Positions 12,430-23,145 of a stretch of DNA of 64,000 nucleotides are shown piece by piece. Made by a program: the position numbers and the translations under genes. The stretch comes from Flaccisagitta enflata (Eukaryota; Chaetognatha; Sagittoidea; Aphragmophora). Under the pieces are notes generated by a model that saw nothing but the letters and a program-made list of their open reading frames with translations, ran no database searches and was not told the DNA's origin. The stretch covers positions 35,092,001-35,156,000 of the forward strand of contig OZ231126.1 of NCBI GenBank assembly GCA_965153355.1, given 5' to 3'. Position 1 is the stretch's first letter. Each line of letters begins with the position of its first letter.

Positions 12430-13055
12430 ATATAAGTCACGGTGCAAACGAGTACACAATTTTACAGGTCAAAACAAATTTCATGAGATATTCTTTTTTG
12501 CCGATTCTTTGATTTTCAATCAAGATAGTGTATTTTTCCGTGATACAAATTGACTTTTTGCATAACAAGATAGATTTTAATATGATATGCATATGAGGAG
12601 TTAGAATAAAGGGTGCAAAATGGATGGATTTACATAAAGAATCTGATTTTGTGCCGTGAACATGTCTTGCGTAAAATTCTAAGACTGTTTCTGAACATAA
12701 GAATTTGCATTTTGAAAAAACATGGCATCAGTGTTATTACTTTTAAGAAAAGGGCCATGTTCTTAGAAATGCAAATTCATCTGTTCAGAGAGAGTCTTAG
12801 AATTTTACAAGATAACATGTAAAACTTTTCGTGCACTTATCTCTAAAGAAATCTGTTTTTCCACTGAGTATTCCATGGTTTTATCGATGCAAGATCAATA
12901 TCATTGATCATTTATTCCTTTTGACTAATTTTAAGGAGTATGCAAAATGCATAGAACTTTAGTTTTGTCTATATTTTTGCTGAATAGCAGCACATTACAT
13001 AACATAACCGAATGATTTTTCAAACTTGATGGTCCTCTAGACCACGACATAAAGA
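12430..13055 (+). repeat. Dispersed ~630-bp repeat, copy 1
   Basis: This segment matches 27777-28415 throughout, including AAGTCACGGTGCAAACGAGT at one end, TTTTTCCACTGAGTATTCC in the middle and CACGACATAA at the other end. The core (about 12640-12815) is an imperfect inverted repeat with AAATTTGCATTTTGAAAAACAT-type arms. No coding potential was seen. Confidence 0.7.
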
Positions 13056-13401
13056 GTAAGGAAAGTAAAGTTTATGGATAAAAATGGACTCCAAATTCAT
13101 CACAGATTGTCACAGTGTAACAAAAGTTGTGAATTATGTAGCTAATGAAAAGTTTTGACTATTTTGATAACATTGTCATCATTTTTTTTATGTTAGATTT
13201 TTACAAAATCACAGCTAGAAATTTGTCTAGACTTGTGGCCATTTCCCTAACATGTTACATGAATAGGAATTGCTTTTGTGCATGTATCACATACGATTTC
13301 AGCGTGGCCACAAGTCTAGAAAAAAAATGACAGTGTTTTAAAGTGGAACAGTCTGACTGATATTTCATAAGTATTGTAAACAACTGGCTCTTTACACACA
13401 G
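13056..13401. other. AT-rich DNA with a 16-bp stem
   Basis: TCTAGACTTGTGGCCA (13227-13242) is perfectly repeated in inverted form at 13305-13320, giving a stem with a 62-bp loop. Nothing else was seen. Confidence 0.6.
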
Positions 13402-13546
13402 CGGCACTTCCCCCTCCTCTCCTTCAATTCCTGCAGCCTCCTCATCATCTCCGTTTTCATTCCTGGCATCCTCATCCTCATTCTTTTTCTCTCTTGACAA
13501 ACAGAAGAACAACGCCAAGCAAACAAAGATAAAACTGACGACCTTA
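13402..13546 (-). CDS. Candidate internal exon: membrane segment plus acidic tail
   Basis: On the minus strand an acceptor (TTAGCGTCTAAG) leads into an open frame. It begins with about 16 hydrophobic residues (VVSFIFVCLALFFCLS), then a basic stop-transfer stretch (REKK), then a Glu/Asp-rich tail (NEDEDARNENGDDEEAAG...). A possible donor (CTGTGT|GTAAAG) follows. The layout suggests the end of a transmembrane helix and an acidic cytoplasmic stretch. The coding strand is purine-rich and less AT-rich than its surroundings. No family is recognised and no neighbouring exon was found, so this is a hypothesis from residue pattern and splice motifs only. Confidence 0.35.
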
Positions 13547-13714
13547 GACGCTAAAAAATCGTTTGTTGTGTGTACAAATCCCTTTCATTCTAATCACCAT
13601 CAGACAGCAACTTTACACTTCCTCTGTGTTATATCCTCCAATTAGCTCTCCAGATCGGGCACAAGTAGAATTTGAAAAAATGTCAACAATCTTACTGTTC
13701 AAAAAAATTTACAA

Positions 13715-13975
13715 ATCAAAGAAAGTGAAAAAAGTTTAGCAGCGCTTTCGGTTGATGGTATTTTTTCCTCCTTATGTGCTCAAAATTCATATACCTTATT
13801 TTTTTTATCATTTAGTACTTATACTAACCAGAACAAAAGAGAATAACAATCTTCAATCCAATTTAGAGACCGCGAGTTTAGATTATTCATCAGAACTAAG
13901 AGGTGGTTGTGGTCATTTTGTCCGCCAAATTGGGTTACATCTCATCTTATCCAGGAAAATATAAAACCAGAACTC
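13715..13975. mobile_element. Mariner-related fragment
   Basis: AAAAAAGTTTAGCAGCGCTTTCGGTTGATGG and the following ~230 bp match the left part of the TIR element at 59678-60275 (ACAATCTTCAATCCAATTTA, CCGCGAGTTT, AACTAAGAGGTGG). It continues into AAGAGCTAACCTGGGGTGC, a module of the foldback palindrome. No right TIR was found, so this is a truncated copy. Confidence 0.55.
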
Positions 13976-14048
13976 AAGAGCTAACCTGGGGTGCAATCCG
14001 CGTGTTTCTAAAATCTTTTTATAGAATTTGCCCAAATACCCTATTGAC

Positions 14049-14118
14049 CATCTTCAGCACTGCTCCTGCCAACCCCAACACGACTGGGATAGCCGTGTAT
14101 CCAATATTCATAGCTGAG
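14049..14118 (-). mobile_element. HINE 5'-end fragment
   Basis: ACTGCTCCTGCCAACCC ... ACGACTGGGATAGCCGTGTATCC corresponds to the 5' end region of a short HINE (reverse strand), without CAAGGCC or the 3' palindrome. Confidence 0.5.
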
Positions 14119-14133
14119 AAAGAGCTAATTTTT

Positions 14134-14288
14134 AGTCACGTGCACGTGACTCTACACCCCACATTGTCAGTTCATCCGTCGGTTGGTTGGTCACACTTTA
14201 CTTTTTTTATGATTTTTATTCTTGGACCTTACTGCTCTTGCCCAAATGGTCTTGTGATTTTAAATATGGCCCCTGCCCACCCACACGC
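14134..14288 (-). mobile_element. HINE 3' part
   Basis: The palindrome reads AGTCACGTGCACGTGACT, with paired changes that keep it self-complementary. It is followed by the GTCGGTTGGTTGG block, CACACTTTACTTTTTT and TGCCCACCCACACG. The 5' terminus is replaced by the 81-bp satellite that starts here. Confidence 0.7.
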
Positions 14289-15305
14289 CACACACTGGCC
14301 CAGAATGACCACCTATCAAGGAGAACTACTTATCTCAACTTCCGCCACCCCTAATCACCATCACACTGGCCCAGAATGACCACCTATCAAGGAGAATTAC
14401 TAATCTCAACATTCAAAACCCCTAACAACCCCTAATCACCGTCACACTGGCCTAGAATGACCATCTATCCAGGAGAATTATTTATCTCAAAATTCACCAC
14501 CCCTAACCACCCCTAATCACCATCACACTGGCCCAGATTGACCACCTATCAAAGAGAATTACGTATCTCAACATTCACCACCCCAAACCACCCCTAATCA
14601 CCATCACACAGGCCCAGAATGACCACCTATCAAGGAGAATTACTTATCTCAACATTCACTACCCCTAACCACCCCTTATCACCATCACACTGGCCCAGAA
14701 TGACCTTCTATCAAGGAGAATTACTTATCTCAATGCTCACTACCCTTAATCACCTTCACACTGGCCCAGAATGACCACCTATCAAAGGGAATTACTTATC
14801 TCAACATTCACCACCCCTGACCACCCCTAGTCACCATCACACTGGCCCTAAATGACCACCTATTCAAGAGAATTACTCATCTCAACATTTACCACCCCTA
14901 ACCACCCCTAATCACCATTGCACTGGCCCAGAATGACTACCTATCAAGGAGAATCACTTATCTCAACATTCGAAACCCCTAACCACCCCTAATCACCATC
15001 ACACTAGCCCAGATTGACCAACTATCAAGGAGAATTAGTTATCTCAACATTCACCACCCCCAACCACCGCTAACCACCATCACACTGGCCCAGAATGACC
15101 ACCTATCAAGGAGAATTACGTATCTCAACAGTCACCACCCCTAACCACCTCTAATCACCATCACACTGGCCCAGAATAACCACCTTTCAAGAAAATTTCT
15201 TATCTCAACATTCACCACCCCTTATTACCCCTAATCACCATCACAATGGCCCAGAATGACCACCTATCAAGGAGAATTACTTATTTCAACATTCACCACC
15301 CCTAA

Positions 15306-15635
15306 TAGCCTAACAACAAAAAATGCGATTTCATAGTAAAGTTCTCTATCAGAGGGATATGGCCCAAAATCATGTTTACTGATAGTCTATGAATAAAATT
15401 TAGACCTGGAACCCCGAATAAATTGGCGCTGCCACCCACCCCCTTTCCCATAATAAAACACAAGCAAAAATCCTTCCTATACATTTTCAATGGGAAATGA
15501 GGGGGGGTGGCGGCGGTAATTTCCAGAGGTCCCAGGGCCAAATTTTTGTTGTGGCTTATCTTAGTACACGATTTTGAGTCATATCCCTCTGATAGAAAAC
15601 TTTCCTATGACTTTGTATGAACTCTTGTTATGCTA
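15306..15635. mobile_element. Palindromic MITE inserted in the satellite
   Basis: The ~70-bp arms are inverted. The left arm has TAGCCTAACAACAA and CTATCAGAGGGATATG, and the right arm ends with CTTGTTATGCTA. Satellite sequence (CACCACCCCTAA / ACCCCTAATCACC) abuts both sides, which fixes the boundaries to within a few bases. There is no transposase. Confidence 0.8.
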
Positions 15636-15706
15636 ACCCCTAATCACCATCATACTCGACCAGAATGATCACCTATCAAGGGGAATTACTTATCTTAATA
15701 TTCACC

Positions 15707-16600
15707 CTGAGGCGGATCAACGAGGTGCGGGGCCCTATGCTTAACCAAGGGCGCGGGGCCCCCCTTCCTCCCCCACACTAAGGGTTTCATAAAATGTTCA
15801 GGTTCCTCCAAACAAAAGTTTTTCAGCTATACCTTTCTGCTAAATACACATATGAATTTCACATCAATTCACCCCGTTTTATTCTCTCTCATCCTTGCTT
15901 TCTTTTCAATCTCTTTTTGTTCCATGCATTTTTTTTCTCTCTATTGCTCTATTACAACCTGTTATTTTGAGCAGCAGCTTCAAACCTAAGATCAGACATA
16001 TCAGGCCTAATATCATTACCTCATATTGAACCCCAAAGAAACCAATTCAACTCTGATTACTATGAAATATTTAACTTCAACCAAGGATATCTTACAGAAC
16101 CAAGGATATCTTAAAGAAAAGCTTTTAAAGAAACTTTGTCATAAGCTCTTACAGAATAGCTTTTAAAGAAACTTTGTCATATAAAATCTTCAAAATTCGC
16201 TCAATCTGGTTCCTGTAGCTTTAACTGTTTAAAACTAGAAATAAAAAGTAAAATCTATTTTTTAAATGTATAAAAATGAAATGCAGCTACTTCTTAGGAA
16301 CTCGCAGCCTCTAGATAAGCTATAGATTTGAAAAGAAAACAACAAGAAGGGTGCAATCTGGTTTCTGTAGCTTTCTTAGTTTTCCCCTGTTTTCCTCTTT
16401 CTTTCTTTCTTTCTTCCTTTCTTTCTTTCTTTCTTTTTTTTTCATTCTTTTTTTTTTATTTCTTTATTTTTTTATTTTTTCCTCACTTTCTTTCTTTTCT
16501 TTCTTCTTTCTTTTTTTCTTTCTTGTTTTTCAAGGAAGGGGGCAGCAAGCGCGGGGCCCTATGCTTAAGCATTTAAAGCCTATATGTTGATCCGCCTCAG
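15707..16600. mobile_element. hAT-type non-autonomous element with 8-bp target duplication
   Basis: Perfect 15-bp inverted ends (CTGAGGCGGATCAAC / GTTGATCCGCCTCAG) are flanked by the direct repeat TATTCACC at 15699-15706 and 16601-16608. Eight-base duplications and short terminal repeats are hallmarks of hAT transposons. Subterminal GCGGGGCCCTATGCTTAA is also inverted near both ends. The 894-bp interior has pyrimidine tracts (TTTC repeats, 16393-16528) and no transposase. Confidence 0.9.
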
Positions 16601-16770
16601 TATTCACCACCCCTAACCATCCCTAATCACCACCACACTGGCCCAGAATGACCAACTATCAAGGAGAATTACTTATCTCAACATTCACCACCCCTAGCCA
16701 CCCCTAATCACCTTAAAGGTTCCCGCACATTTACGTGTATATCTCAAACTAGAATCAACGAATTATCAAA

Positions 16771-16959
16771 CAAGGCCGGATACGCGGCTACCCTGGTCGC
16801 GTGCGGGTGGGCAGGAGCTGTTTTTGAGGTCACCCTATCATTTGGGCAGGAGCAGTGGGGCCAAGTTCCGCAAAAAATAGAAAAAAGAAAAGTGTGACAG
16901 ATGGACAGACCGATGGACCGACCGACAAAGCGGGGTGTAGAGTCGCGTGGCACGCGACT
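16771..16959 (+). mobile_element. Short HINE, subfamily A
   Basis: It runs from CAAGGCCGGATACGCGGC, through GGTCGCGTGCGGGTGGGCAGG and a GACCGATGGACCGACC block, to the 19-bp near-palindrome with an extra G at its centre. It is flanked by A-runs on both sides (ATCAAA / AAAAATTT). The related unoccupied sequence lies at about 17050-17080 (CAATTACCAAAAAATTAG). Confidence 0.85.
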
Positions 16960-16967
16960 AAAAATTT

Positions 16968-17640
16968 GTGAGACTATTAAAACCCCTCAAATTTGAAAGT
17001 AATTTAAGCAACCCGGTTCTCTCTGGCTCAATGCATTCGAGATTAGATTCAACCAATTACCAAAAAATTAGTGGGCTAATTAAAGCTCTTCAAATTTGCA
17101 AGAGGCTGACGCAAACCGCATCTCTCTAGGTCTATCCGTTCAAAAGTTATTCAACTTTGATTGAAATACTTCAATTTCGCTTATGCCGTTTTTACTCAAT
17201 CTTCTGATGACATCACTTCACTCTTTTTTAAATTACTTCTAAACGCGTTGAGCTAGACACATGCGGTTCGCATTGCTTGCTTGCAAATTTGAAGGGCTTC
17301 ATTTATGTCACCGATTTTTCTATGATTTGATGAGTTTTGTGAAAGCTGTAAGTCTAAATGCAGCAAAAAAAAGAGATAAAAATAAATCGCGAAAAAGATC
17401 CGGAAGGCCTTCACTCCAGAGTACCTAAAGAAGCTCTACAAGCCACCTCCCCAACTAAGGATGGCCCTGATTATTGATGGATTTGTAACTGATTAGTATT
17501 CATTTTTACACCAATGAATATGTTTCTGTTACGGGTCGAAAGATTTTTTCCGCCTAGATAGTATTAAAACCCCTCAAATTTGAAAGTAATTTAAGCAACC
17601 CGGTTCTCTCTGGCTCAATGCATTCGAGAGTCATTCAATG
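16968..17640 (+). mobile_element. Tc1/mariner relic with transposase C-terminus
   Basis: At 17401-17496 an open stretch reads KAFTPEYLKKLYKPPPQL...DG before a stop. It has the Y-hydrophobic-K-x-LY pattern at the C-terminus of Tc1/mariner transposases and aligns with the fragments at 19.3, 39.2 and 51.5 kb. CCGCCTAGATAGTA at 17548-17561 resembles the inner side of a mariner TIR. A ~67-bp block (TTAAAACCCCTCAAATTTGA...) occurs in direct orientation at 16974 and 17563. The left TIR is not visible; the copy is decayed. Confidence 0.6.
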
Positions 17641-17745
17641 TTTCCATTTTGCTTTTGCTATTTCTACACAATCTTCAAATGATCAAACACCGTTGAGAGC
17701 TCCAAAGGCTCTTGTCCTGTGTGGAGTAGGCTCTTGTCCTGTGTG

Positions 17746-18533
17746 CTGGGTTGGCAAAAAAGCCACTTTTTTGAAAAAAGCCAATTTTAGCCGGCTAAAA
17801 TGGATTAAACCGGCTAAAATCCTGTGTTTTTTCAAACGCCGGATTTTTTCAAAAATGCGCCGTGGAAGTAGTAGCAATCAGAATAAATATGATAAAATAA
17901 TGTTGATATATAGTTCTAGATTGGGAAAAAGCTATACTTGACCTTGTTAGCAATGGAATCAATAACAGTTGGAGCTGCAGTCACCTTTTGATGTTTCTCA
18001 CCTGATCAATCCTAAGTCACCGTTTCATCCAATGATGAAGAGTAAGAGAAATGATCAGGGATATGAAAAGGGAAATGATCAGAGAAATGATCGTTATCAG
18101 AGAAATGATCAGAGATTGTGATTCGTGGTTCAATTCATGATTAAATTAATAAAATATGATTAATTTGATGATATATCAATAAGGCGCATTTTTGAAAAAA
18201 AAGTAGGAACTTTCCACTGCCACTGGCAACACGGATAGTAAAAGAGAGAAAAAAGAGGTGTATGATTTTGAGAGGAAAACAAAAAAAAGAGGTGTATGAT
18301 TTTGAGAGGAAAACAAATGGCAGCACAGCTGCTCTGATGTCAGGCAAAAAAAATTCGTTGAAAAAAATACTAGGTTTTCGGGAAATTTTGAATTTTTGGT
18401 GATTTTACAAACAAAATTTGAAAAAAGCCAATTTTAGCCGGCTTTTTTCAAAAATCGTTTGAAAAAAAACCAATTTAATCAGCCGGTTTAATCCGGCTTT
18501 TTTCAAGTGGCTAAAATTAGCGTGCCAACCCAG
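17746..18533. mobile_element. hAT-type element with 8-bp target duplication
   Basis: The inverted ends CTGGGTTGGCA / TGCCAACCCAG are flanked by CCTGTGTG at 17738-17745 and 18534-18541. The subterminal regions are rich in inverted AGCCGGCTAAAAT/AGCCGGTTTAAT words that can fold back. Inside, a ~41-bp unit (GAGGTGTATGATTTTGAGAG) is tandemly duplicated at 18250-18320. No transposase was found. The left target copy lies in a 20-bp tandem duplication (GGCTCTTGTCCTGTGTG), so the duplication length is slightly ambiguous. Confidence 0.8.
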
Positions 18534-18671
18534 CCTGTGTGGAGTAGTAATTTTGTCCAGCTTTCATATCACTTTTTTAAAAATTTCTTCTAAACACATT
18601 GGGCTAGACATGCGGTTTGCGTAGACTGCTTGCAAATTTGAAGGGCTTCATTTATGTAACCAATTTTTCTA

Positions 18672-19272
18672 TACTACCTTGGAAATAAGTTTAGCATCAA
18701 AATGAGTGTTAGTTCATCTGTTGACTAGAATGGTACAAAAACATGTTCACACGGTTCTCAGTACTTGGTATGGCCTCCCTCCTGGCTAATCACTGCCTGC
18801 ATTCTTGCCAGCATTGATTCGTATAAGGCTTTGAGGTAAGATAGTGTGACTTGTCTCCACACTTTCAATGCGATTCTTTTCAGGCCCCCAAATGAAGTAG
18901 CGTGTTCCCTTTGCTGCATATTCTTCATCTGCAACCACAAATTTCCTATCAGATTAAGATCCGGCGAATTGCCGGGCCAATCCGGGAGGAATTTGGTGCT
19001 TGGAATTGGTAGTGAAGTCCCTAGGCTCCAAGCTGCCATACGTTGGAGTAACAAGTAAATGAACAGGCCATTTTTTTGCAAAATCGCATTTGAAAGTTTT
19101 TATGTTTTACGTTGTAACTTTTAAACGGCTTGAGACAGTAATCCCCGGTTGGTCTACATTGAAAGATAATTCGATGTAGATCATTTTAGTCATGGATTTT
19201 TTCTAGATTCGTTGAGATCAAAGCAACTTATGCTCGACTGAACATGATGCTAAACTTATTTCCTAGGTAGTA
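18672..19272 (-). mobile_element. Tc1/mariner element, 601 bp, internally deleted
   Basis: The 27-bp inverted ends (TACTACCTTGGAAATAAG... / ...CTTATTTCCTAGGTAGTA) have TA at both outer edges. The minus strand retains the C-terminal third of a transposase (18758-19081). The length matches the sister elements at 38778, 51340 and 59678 (596-620 bp). Confidence 0.85.
18758..19081 (-). pseudogene. Tc1/mariner transposase C-terminal fragment
   Basis: About 107 codons are open. The block WPGNSPDLNLIGNLW matches the conserved WPxNSPDLNPIExxW region of Tc1/mariner DDE transposases, and the end YLKALYESMLARMQAVISQ followed by GGHTKY matches the family C-terminus. In intact enzymes the last catalytic Glu lies in this block (PIE); here it is replaced by Gly (LIG), so it is catalytically dead even apart from the missing N-terminal two thirds, which carry the DNA-binding domain and the two catalytic Asp residues. 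It is a relic inside the TIR element at 18672-19272. Confidence 0.85.
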
Positions 19273-19324
19273 CTTTGAATCTCTTGGAGCTTTAAGCATA
19301 AATGTTGCAAAAGAGGAGATCAAG

Positions 19325-19425
19325 AAAATCGCTAAAAGGGCCGGAACGCCATCACTCCAGAGAACTTAGAGAAGCTCTGCAAACCGCTTCCCTGATGAAT
19401 CGCAGCAGTGATTCAGTCAAACAAT
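19325..19425 (+). pseudogene. Tc1/mariner C-terminus scrap
   Basis: CGCTAAAAGGGCCGGAACGCCATCACTCCAGAGAACTTAGAGAAGCTCTGCAAACC resembles the C-terminal coding segment at 17401-17496 (an ITPEY/NLEKLCKPLP-like reading). It lies just outside the right TIR of the 18672-19272 element and probably belongs to an older host copy into which that element inserted. Confidence 0.45.
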
Positions 19426-19831
19426 AAATATTCATGGACTTGAAAGTAAAAAGTAACCTAAGAACCTGCTACCTGAAAAAGTTTTTAGCAATTTCAATAT
19501 TAAGTATTCTAACACATTACACAATATTCCTTAACCTACCTTACATACTTAAACCTTGTATTCTTAACCCTGTAAGCTAAGTTGTTAAAAAGGTATAAAA
19601 GTTCAAAGAAGAGAAGCAATTTACCAGTACTTATCAGTAAACAGCTGCTGTCAAAACAGTACTGTAAGTACACCGTCTTTAGATCGAATTGGAATATGCC
19701 AAACCTTTATAACTCCTAAATTTCTGAGCAATAAGTCTCCAAATTTTCAGTAAATGTTGCTAATGTGTGACGGTTTTACTCTGCCAAACCTCAGATCTTA
19801 GTACTTTAGATTTTGGGCATTGCATAACACT

Positions 19832-20056
19832 GAAAGAACGGCCTTTTTTGGAGCAAAATAAACTTTTTCTAACTTTTTTTTTCAAAGAAGCTTGTAATTT
19901 TCTGCCTGTAAATTACAAACGGATGGAACTGGAACTCTATAAACACTTTTTGATTACAGATGATAATTCATAAACTTCCGTTATGCTTAAACATTACACT
20001 GATTTCATTGTATTTGTGAAAATTATCCATGGCGTTTTTGTGCGTAGATTCCAGCA

Positions 20057-20112
<56 letters not shown>

Positions 20113-20421
20113 CGCTCGCTCGCTCGATCGCGTGATCGCTCGGTCTCTCTTCTTCTCTTGTGCGTGCGAAAACAAGCTCCGTTGTAGGAAGAGGGCGCAA
20201 AGGACGCATCTATAGGTCGAATTTCGGCCTTGTTATTTACCACTTAAAATCAACGTCATACCTACAAGAAAAGAGCTAGAAAGCTGGGATCCCAAGTTTT
20301 CCAAACTTAAGAAAATTAAAGATCCTTAAGTAATCTCACCAGTAAATGGTTCTTATCGCTCATGGAACATACAAAACGCTTGTGACAAAACTAAAAATCC
20401 ATTTATGCGCCTCACTGTATC
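19832..20421 (+). repeat. 590-bp tandem duplication, copy 1
   Basis: It begins GAAAGAACGGCCTTTTTT and ends CGCCTCACTGTATC. It is nearly identical to 20422-21031, differing in CT-tract length and a few substitutions (TTCTTCTC/TTCTACTC, AGTAAATGG/AGCAAATGG). A (CT)n tract lies at 20060-20109. The strand is nominal. Confidence 0.95.
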
Positions 20422-20646
20422 GAAAGAACGGCCTTTTTTTGAGCAAAATAAACTTTTTCCAACTTTTTTTTTCAAAGAAGCTTGTAATTTTCTGCCTGTA
20501 AATTACAAACGGATGGAACTGGAACTCTATAAACACTTTTTGATTACAGATGATAATTCATAAACTTCCGTTATGCTTAAACATTACACTGATTTCATTG
20601 TATTTGTGAAAATTATCCATGGCGTTTTTGTGCGTAGATTCCAGCA

Positions 20647-20722
<76 letters not shown>

Positions 20723-21031
20723 CTCTCGCTCGCTCGATCGCTTGATCGCTCGGTCTCTCTTCTACTCTTGTGCGTGCGAAAACAAGCTCCGTTGTAGGAA
20801 GAGGGCGCAAAGGACGCATCTATAGGTCGAATTTCTTCCTTGTTATTTACCACTTAAAATCAACGTCATACCTACAAGAAAAGAGCTAGAAAGCTGGGAT
20901 CCCAAGTTTTCCAAACTTAAGAAAATTAAAGATCCTTAAGTAATCTCACCAGCAAATGGTTCTTATCGCTCATGGAACATACAAAACGCTTGTGACAAAA
21001 CTAAAAATCCATTTATGCGCCTCACTGTATC
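20422..21031 (+). repeat. 610-bp tandem duplication, copy 2
   Basis: Direct head-to-tail copy of 19832-20421. Its (CT)n tract (20650-20718) is about 20 bp longer, which accounts for the length difference. Confidence 0.95.
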
Positions 21032-21458
21032 GACCTAATGCCTTGGTTTACCTTGAGTCCTTGCTAAACTAAAAAAAATACTGAGCTTGCATGAAAGATT
21101 TAACTGGCAAGTAACATGAAGTGCAATATCGCCGCGGACAGGTGGCCTGGGGCATGCAATCCCCCTATAACACCCCCTCTATCCACCCACACACACCGGG
21201 GGTCGAAAACGCGTGTTTTCTACACCTTTTGACTAGTAACGTCGTGTAATATGGATGGACCCACCTACTCGCAAAGCGAAGACCCATGCCCTATGGCCCA
21301 ACCCGCCCCCCACAGACGGACAAAGCCTGTAATTGTTGCGAGTCCGCAACTTAAAAGAGCATGTGGCCAGTTGGGATGTTGGAAAGTCAGTTACACAACA
21401 AAGACTGATACATGTGCATGTTTCCATAGTCGACGGTTGGATTGAGGCAGCAATGAAA
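21032..21458. other. Intergenic DNA, no gene seen
   Basis: Moderately GC-rich patches (ACACACCGGGGGTCG, CCCACAGACGG) but no supported exon or repeat. Confidence 0.4.
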
Positions 21459-21622
21459 CAAGGCCGGATACACGGCAATCCAGTCGCGGATGGTTGGGCA
21501 GGAGCAGTAATACAAAAACTGCCCGGAATTCAAAAATGTGACGGACGTACGGATCTACCGACATACCGACCTACCGACCTTCCGACCGACACGGCAAGGT
21601 GTAGAGTCGCGTGTCCGCGACT
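21459..21622 (+). mobile_element. Short HINE, subfamily B
   Basis: It runs from CAAGGCCGGATACACGGCAATCC to a terminal hairpin AGTCGCGTGTCCGCGACT at 21605-21622. The 5' subterminal motif is AGTCGCGGA, not AGTCGCGTGC, and its exact complement TCCGCGACT is the right arm of the hairpin. This subfamily also has GGTTGGGCAGGAGCAGTAATAC and ACCTACCGACCT in the core. Confidence 0.85.
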
Positions 21623-21991
21623 AAAAACTTCTCACGAACCAAGACACTATACAACAGATGGACCAAGCCCTTTTACTTTGGCGAATGTCACGGTTTGGCA
21701 CCAAGCTGCAGGGCCCGACTTTCTGCCAATCTACGTTAGCCCAAGCTTCAGATTCATCATTGCAAACGGAATGGATGGTTCAAAGACATTCATAACTACC
21801 CAATGCACAATTCCAAACCATTTTTTGTGACCCTCCCTGCTCCAAGGGGGTCCAAAAATTTGATCAAAGGGCTATTTTTTGCATGTTTCCATTCTGTCGC
21901 CAGTAGAAAAAAGCAAGCAAAACCATTCAGAAAATGTCTTATCATATGCTATTGTGAGTTTTTATCAAGCAGTACCAATCCCATAGGGTAT

Positions 21992-22202
21992 ACAAAAGGC
22001 CAACACTTATAAGTCGCGTGCGAGATTTACAGATTGACTTAGAATGACTTAAATGACTCAGTACACTCTTTAATGACTTTAAATGACTTAAAGAAATAAA
22101 ATTGATAAAAGAAGTAAAAGTGTGACAGATTGACCGAACAACCAACGGCCGGATGGACGGATGGATAGACAAAGCGGGGTGTAGAGTGGCGTGCACGCGG
22201 CT
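21992..22202 (+). mobile_element. HINE with ATGACTTA core, subfamily C
   Basis: AAAGGCCAACACTTATAAGTCGCGTGC starts the copy, followed by AGAATGACTTAAATGAC units, AAAAGTGTGACAG, GGCCGGATGGACGG and a slightly decayed palindrome GTGGCGTGCACGCGGCT. Confidence 0.85.
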
Positions 22203-22450
22203 AAAAATTCAACTCATTACGCAAATGATAAGTTACCAAAAAATAGTATACAAATCAAATTTACCACTCCTCAATTTTTTGGCTTTTTTTCTCTCGAGCC
22301 TGAATATCATGATATTTAATTTATTTAACCTCACTTTTCATCAACATTAAGCATTTTTCCATTTGCCATTCGATGGACAACTACTTAAAGGACATTCCCC
22401 TCCATTTTCATGTTATTGGGTTGATCCTAAGCGGAGAGATAGCATTTTTT

Positions 22451-22791
22451 AGTCGCGTGCATGCGACTCAACAACCCGCTTTGTCTGTCCGTCCGTCCGT
22501 CTGTCAAACTTTACTTTTCTTATTACTTTAATTTATTCTTGGTCATTCTAGGCCATTTTTAGTCATTCTAAGTCATTATTAGTCTTTCTAAGTCATTGTA
22601 AGTCATTGTAAGTCATATTAAGTCATTATAGGTAATATTAATTCACTTTAGTCAATCTGAGCAATTTAGTTGTATAAGTCATTTATTATAATCATTTTAT
22701 GACTTTTTAATTCATTCTAAGTTATCTTAAGTCATTTTAAGTCAATTCGAGTCATCCTAAGTTATTTATGTCCCGCACGGTGTTGGCCTTG
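22451..22791 (-). mobile_element. HINE, subfamily C
   Basis: Palindrome AGTCGCGTGCATGCGACT, then AACAACCCGCTTTGTCTGTCCGTCC, CAAACTTTACTTTTC, AAGTCATT-type units, and the 5' end GTCCCGCACGGTGTTGGCCTTG (subterminal motif partly deleted). The length is 341 bp. Confidence 0.85.
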
Positions 22792-23145
22792 TTCTTGGAG
22801 CGTATCAATTCGTGCACACCCCCAAACTTGTTCCTAACGCTTACCTAACGCTTTAGATATGCCACTATGGTGTCAAAGTGACACAATTTACATAAAATCT
22901 GACCACACCATGTAATAGAGCATGAAATTTTGAATGAACCCTGATAATTTGAAATCTTAATTCCCAAGCGTTTAGTCACAATGAAATTTCACATTAAGTT
23001 GGTCCTGGAAGTGTAACAGAATTGATACGCTCGTCGGACGATCATCGTAGTTATTTTCTTCTTAGCGGAGGTCAAGATTTTGTGGACTGCGAAGGAAAAT
23101 AAGGCCAGTTACACGGGCCAAGACGGTGCGCAGGACGTTATTAAT
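22792..23145. other. AT-rich DNA, no gene seen
   Basis: No repeat match in this window and no supported reading frame. Confidence 0.4.

Larger units (their letters stand above)
14290..16712. repeat. 81-bp satellite array interrupted by two transposons
   Basis: The unit contains CACACTGGCCCAGAATGACC, CTATCAAGGAGAATTAC and CAACATTCACCACCCC. About 13 units run from 14290 to 15305, a short piece lies at 15636-15706, and about two more lie at 16601-16712. The gaps are a palindromic MITE and a hAT element. The frames in it are not genes. Confidence 0.9.
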
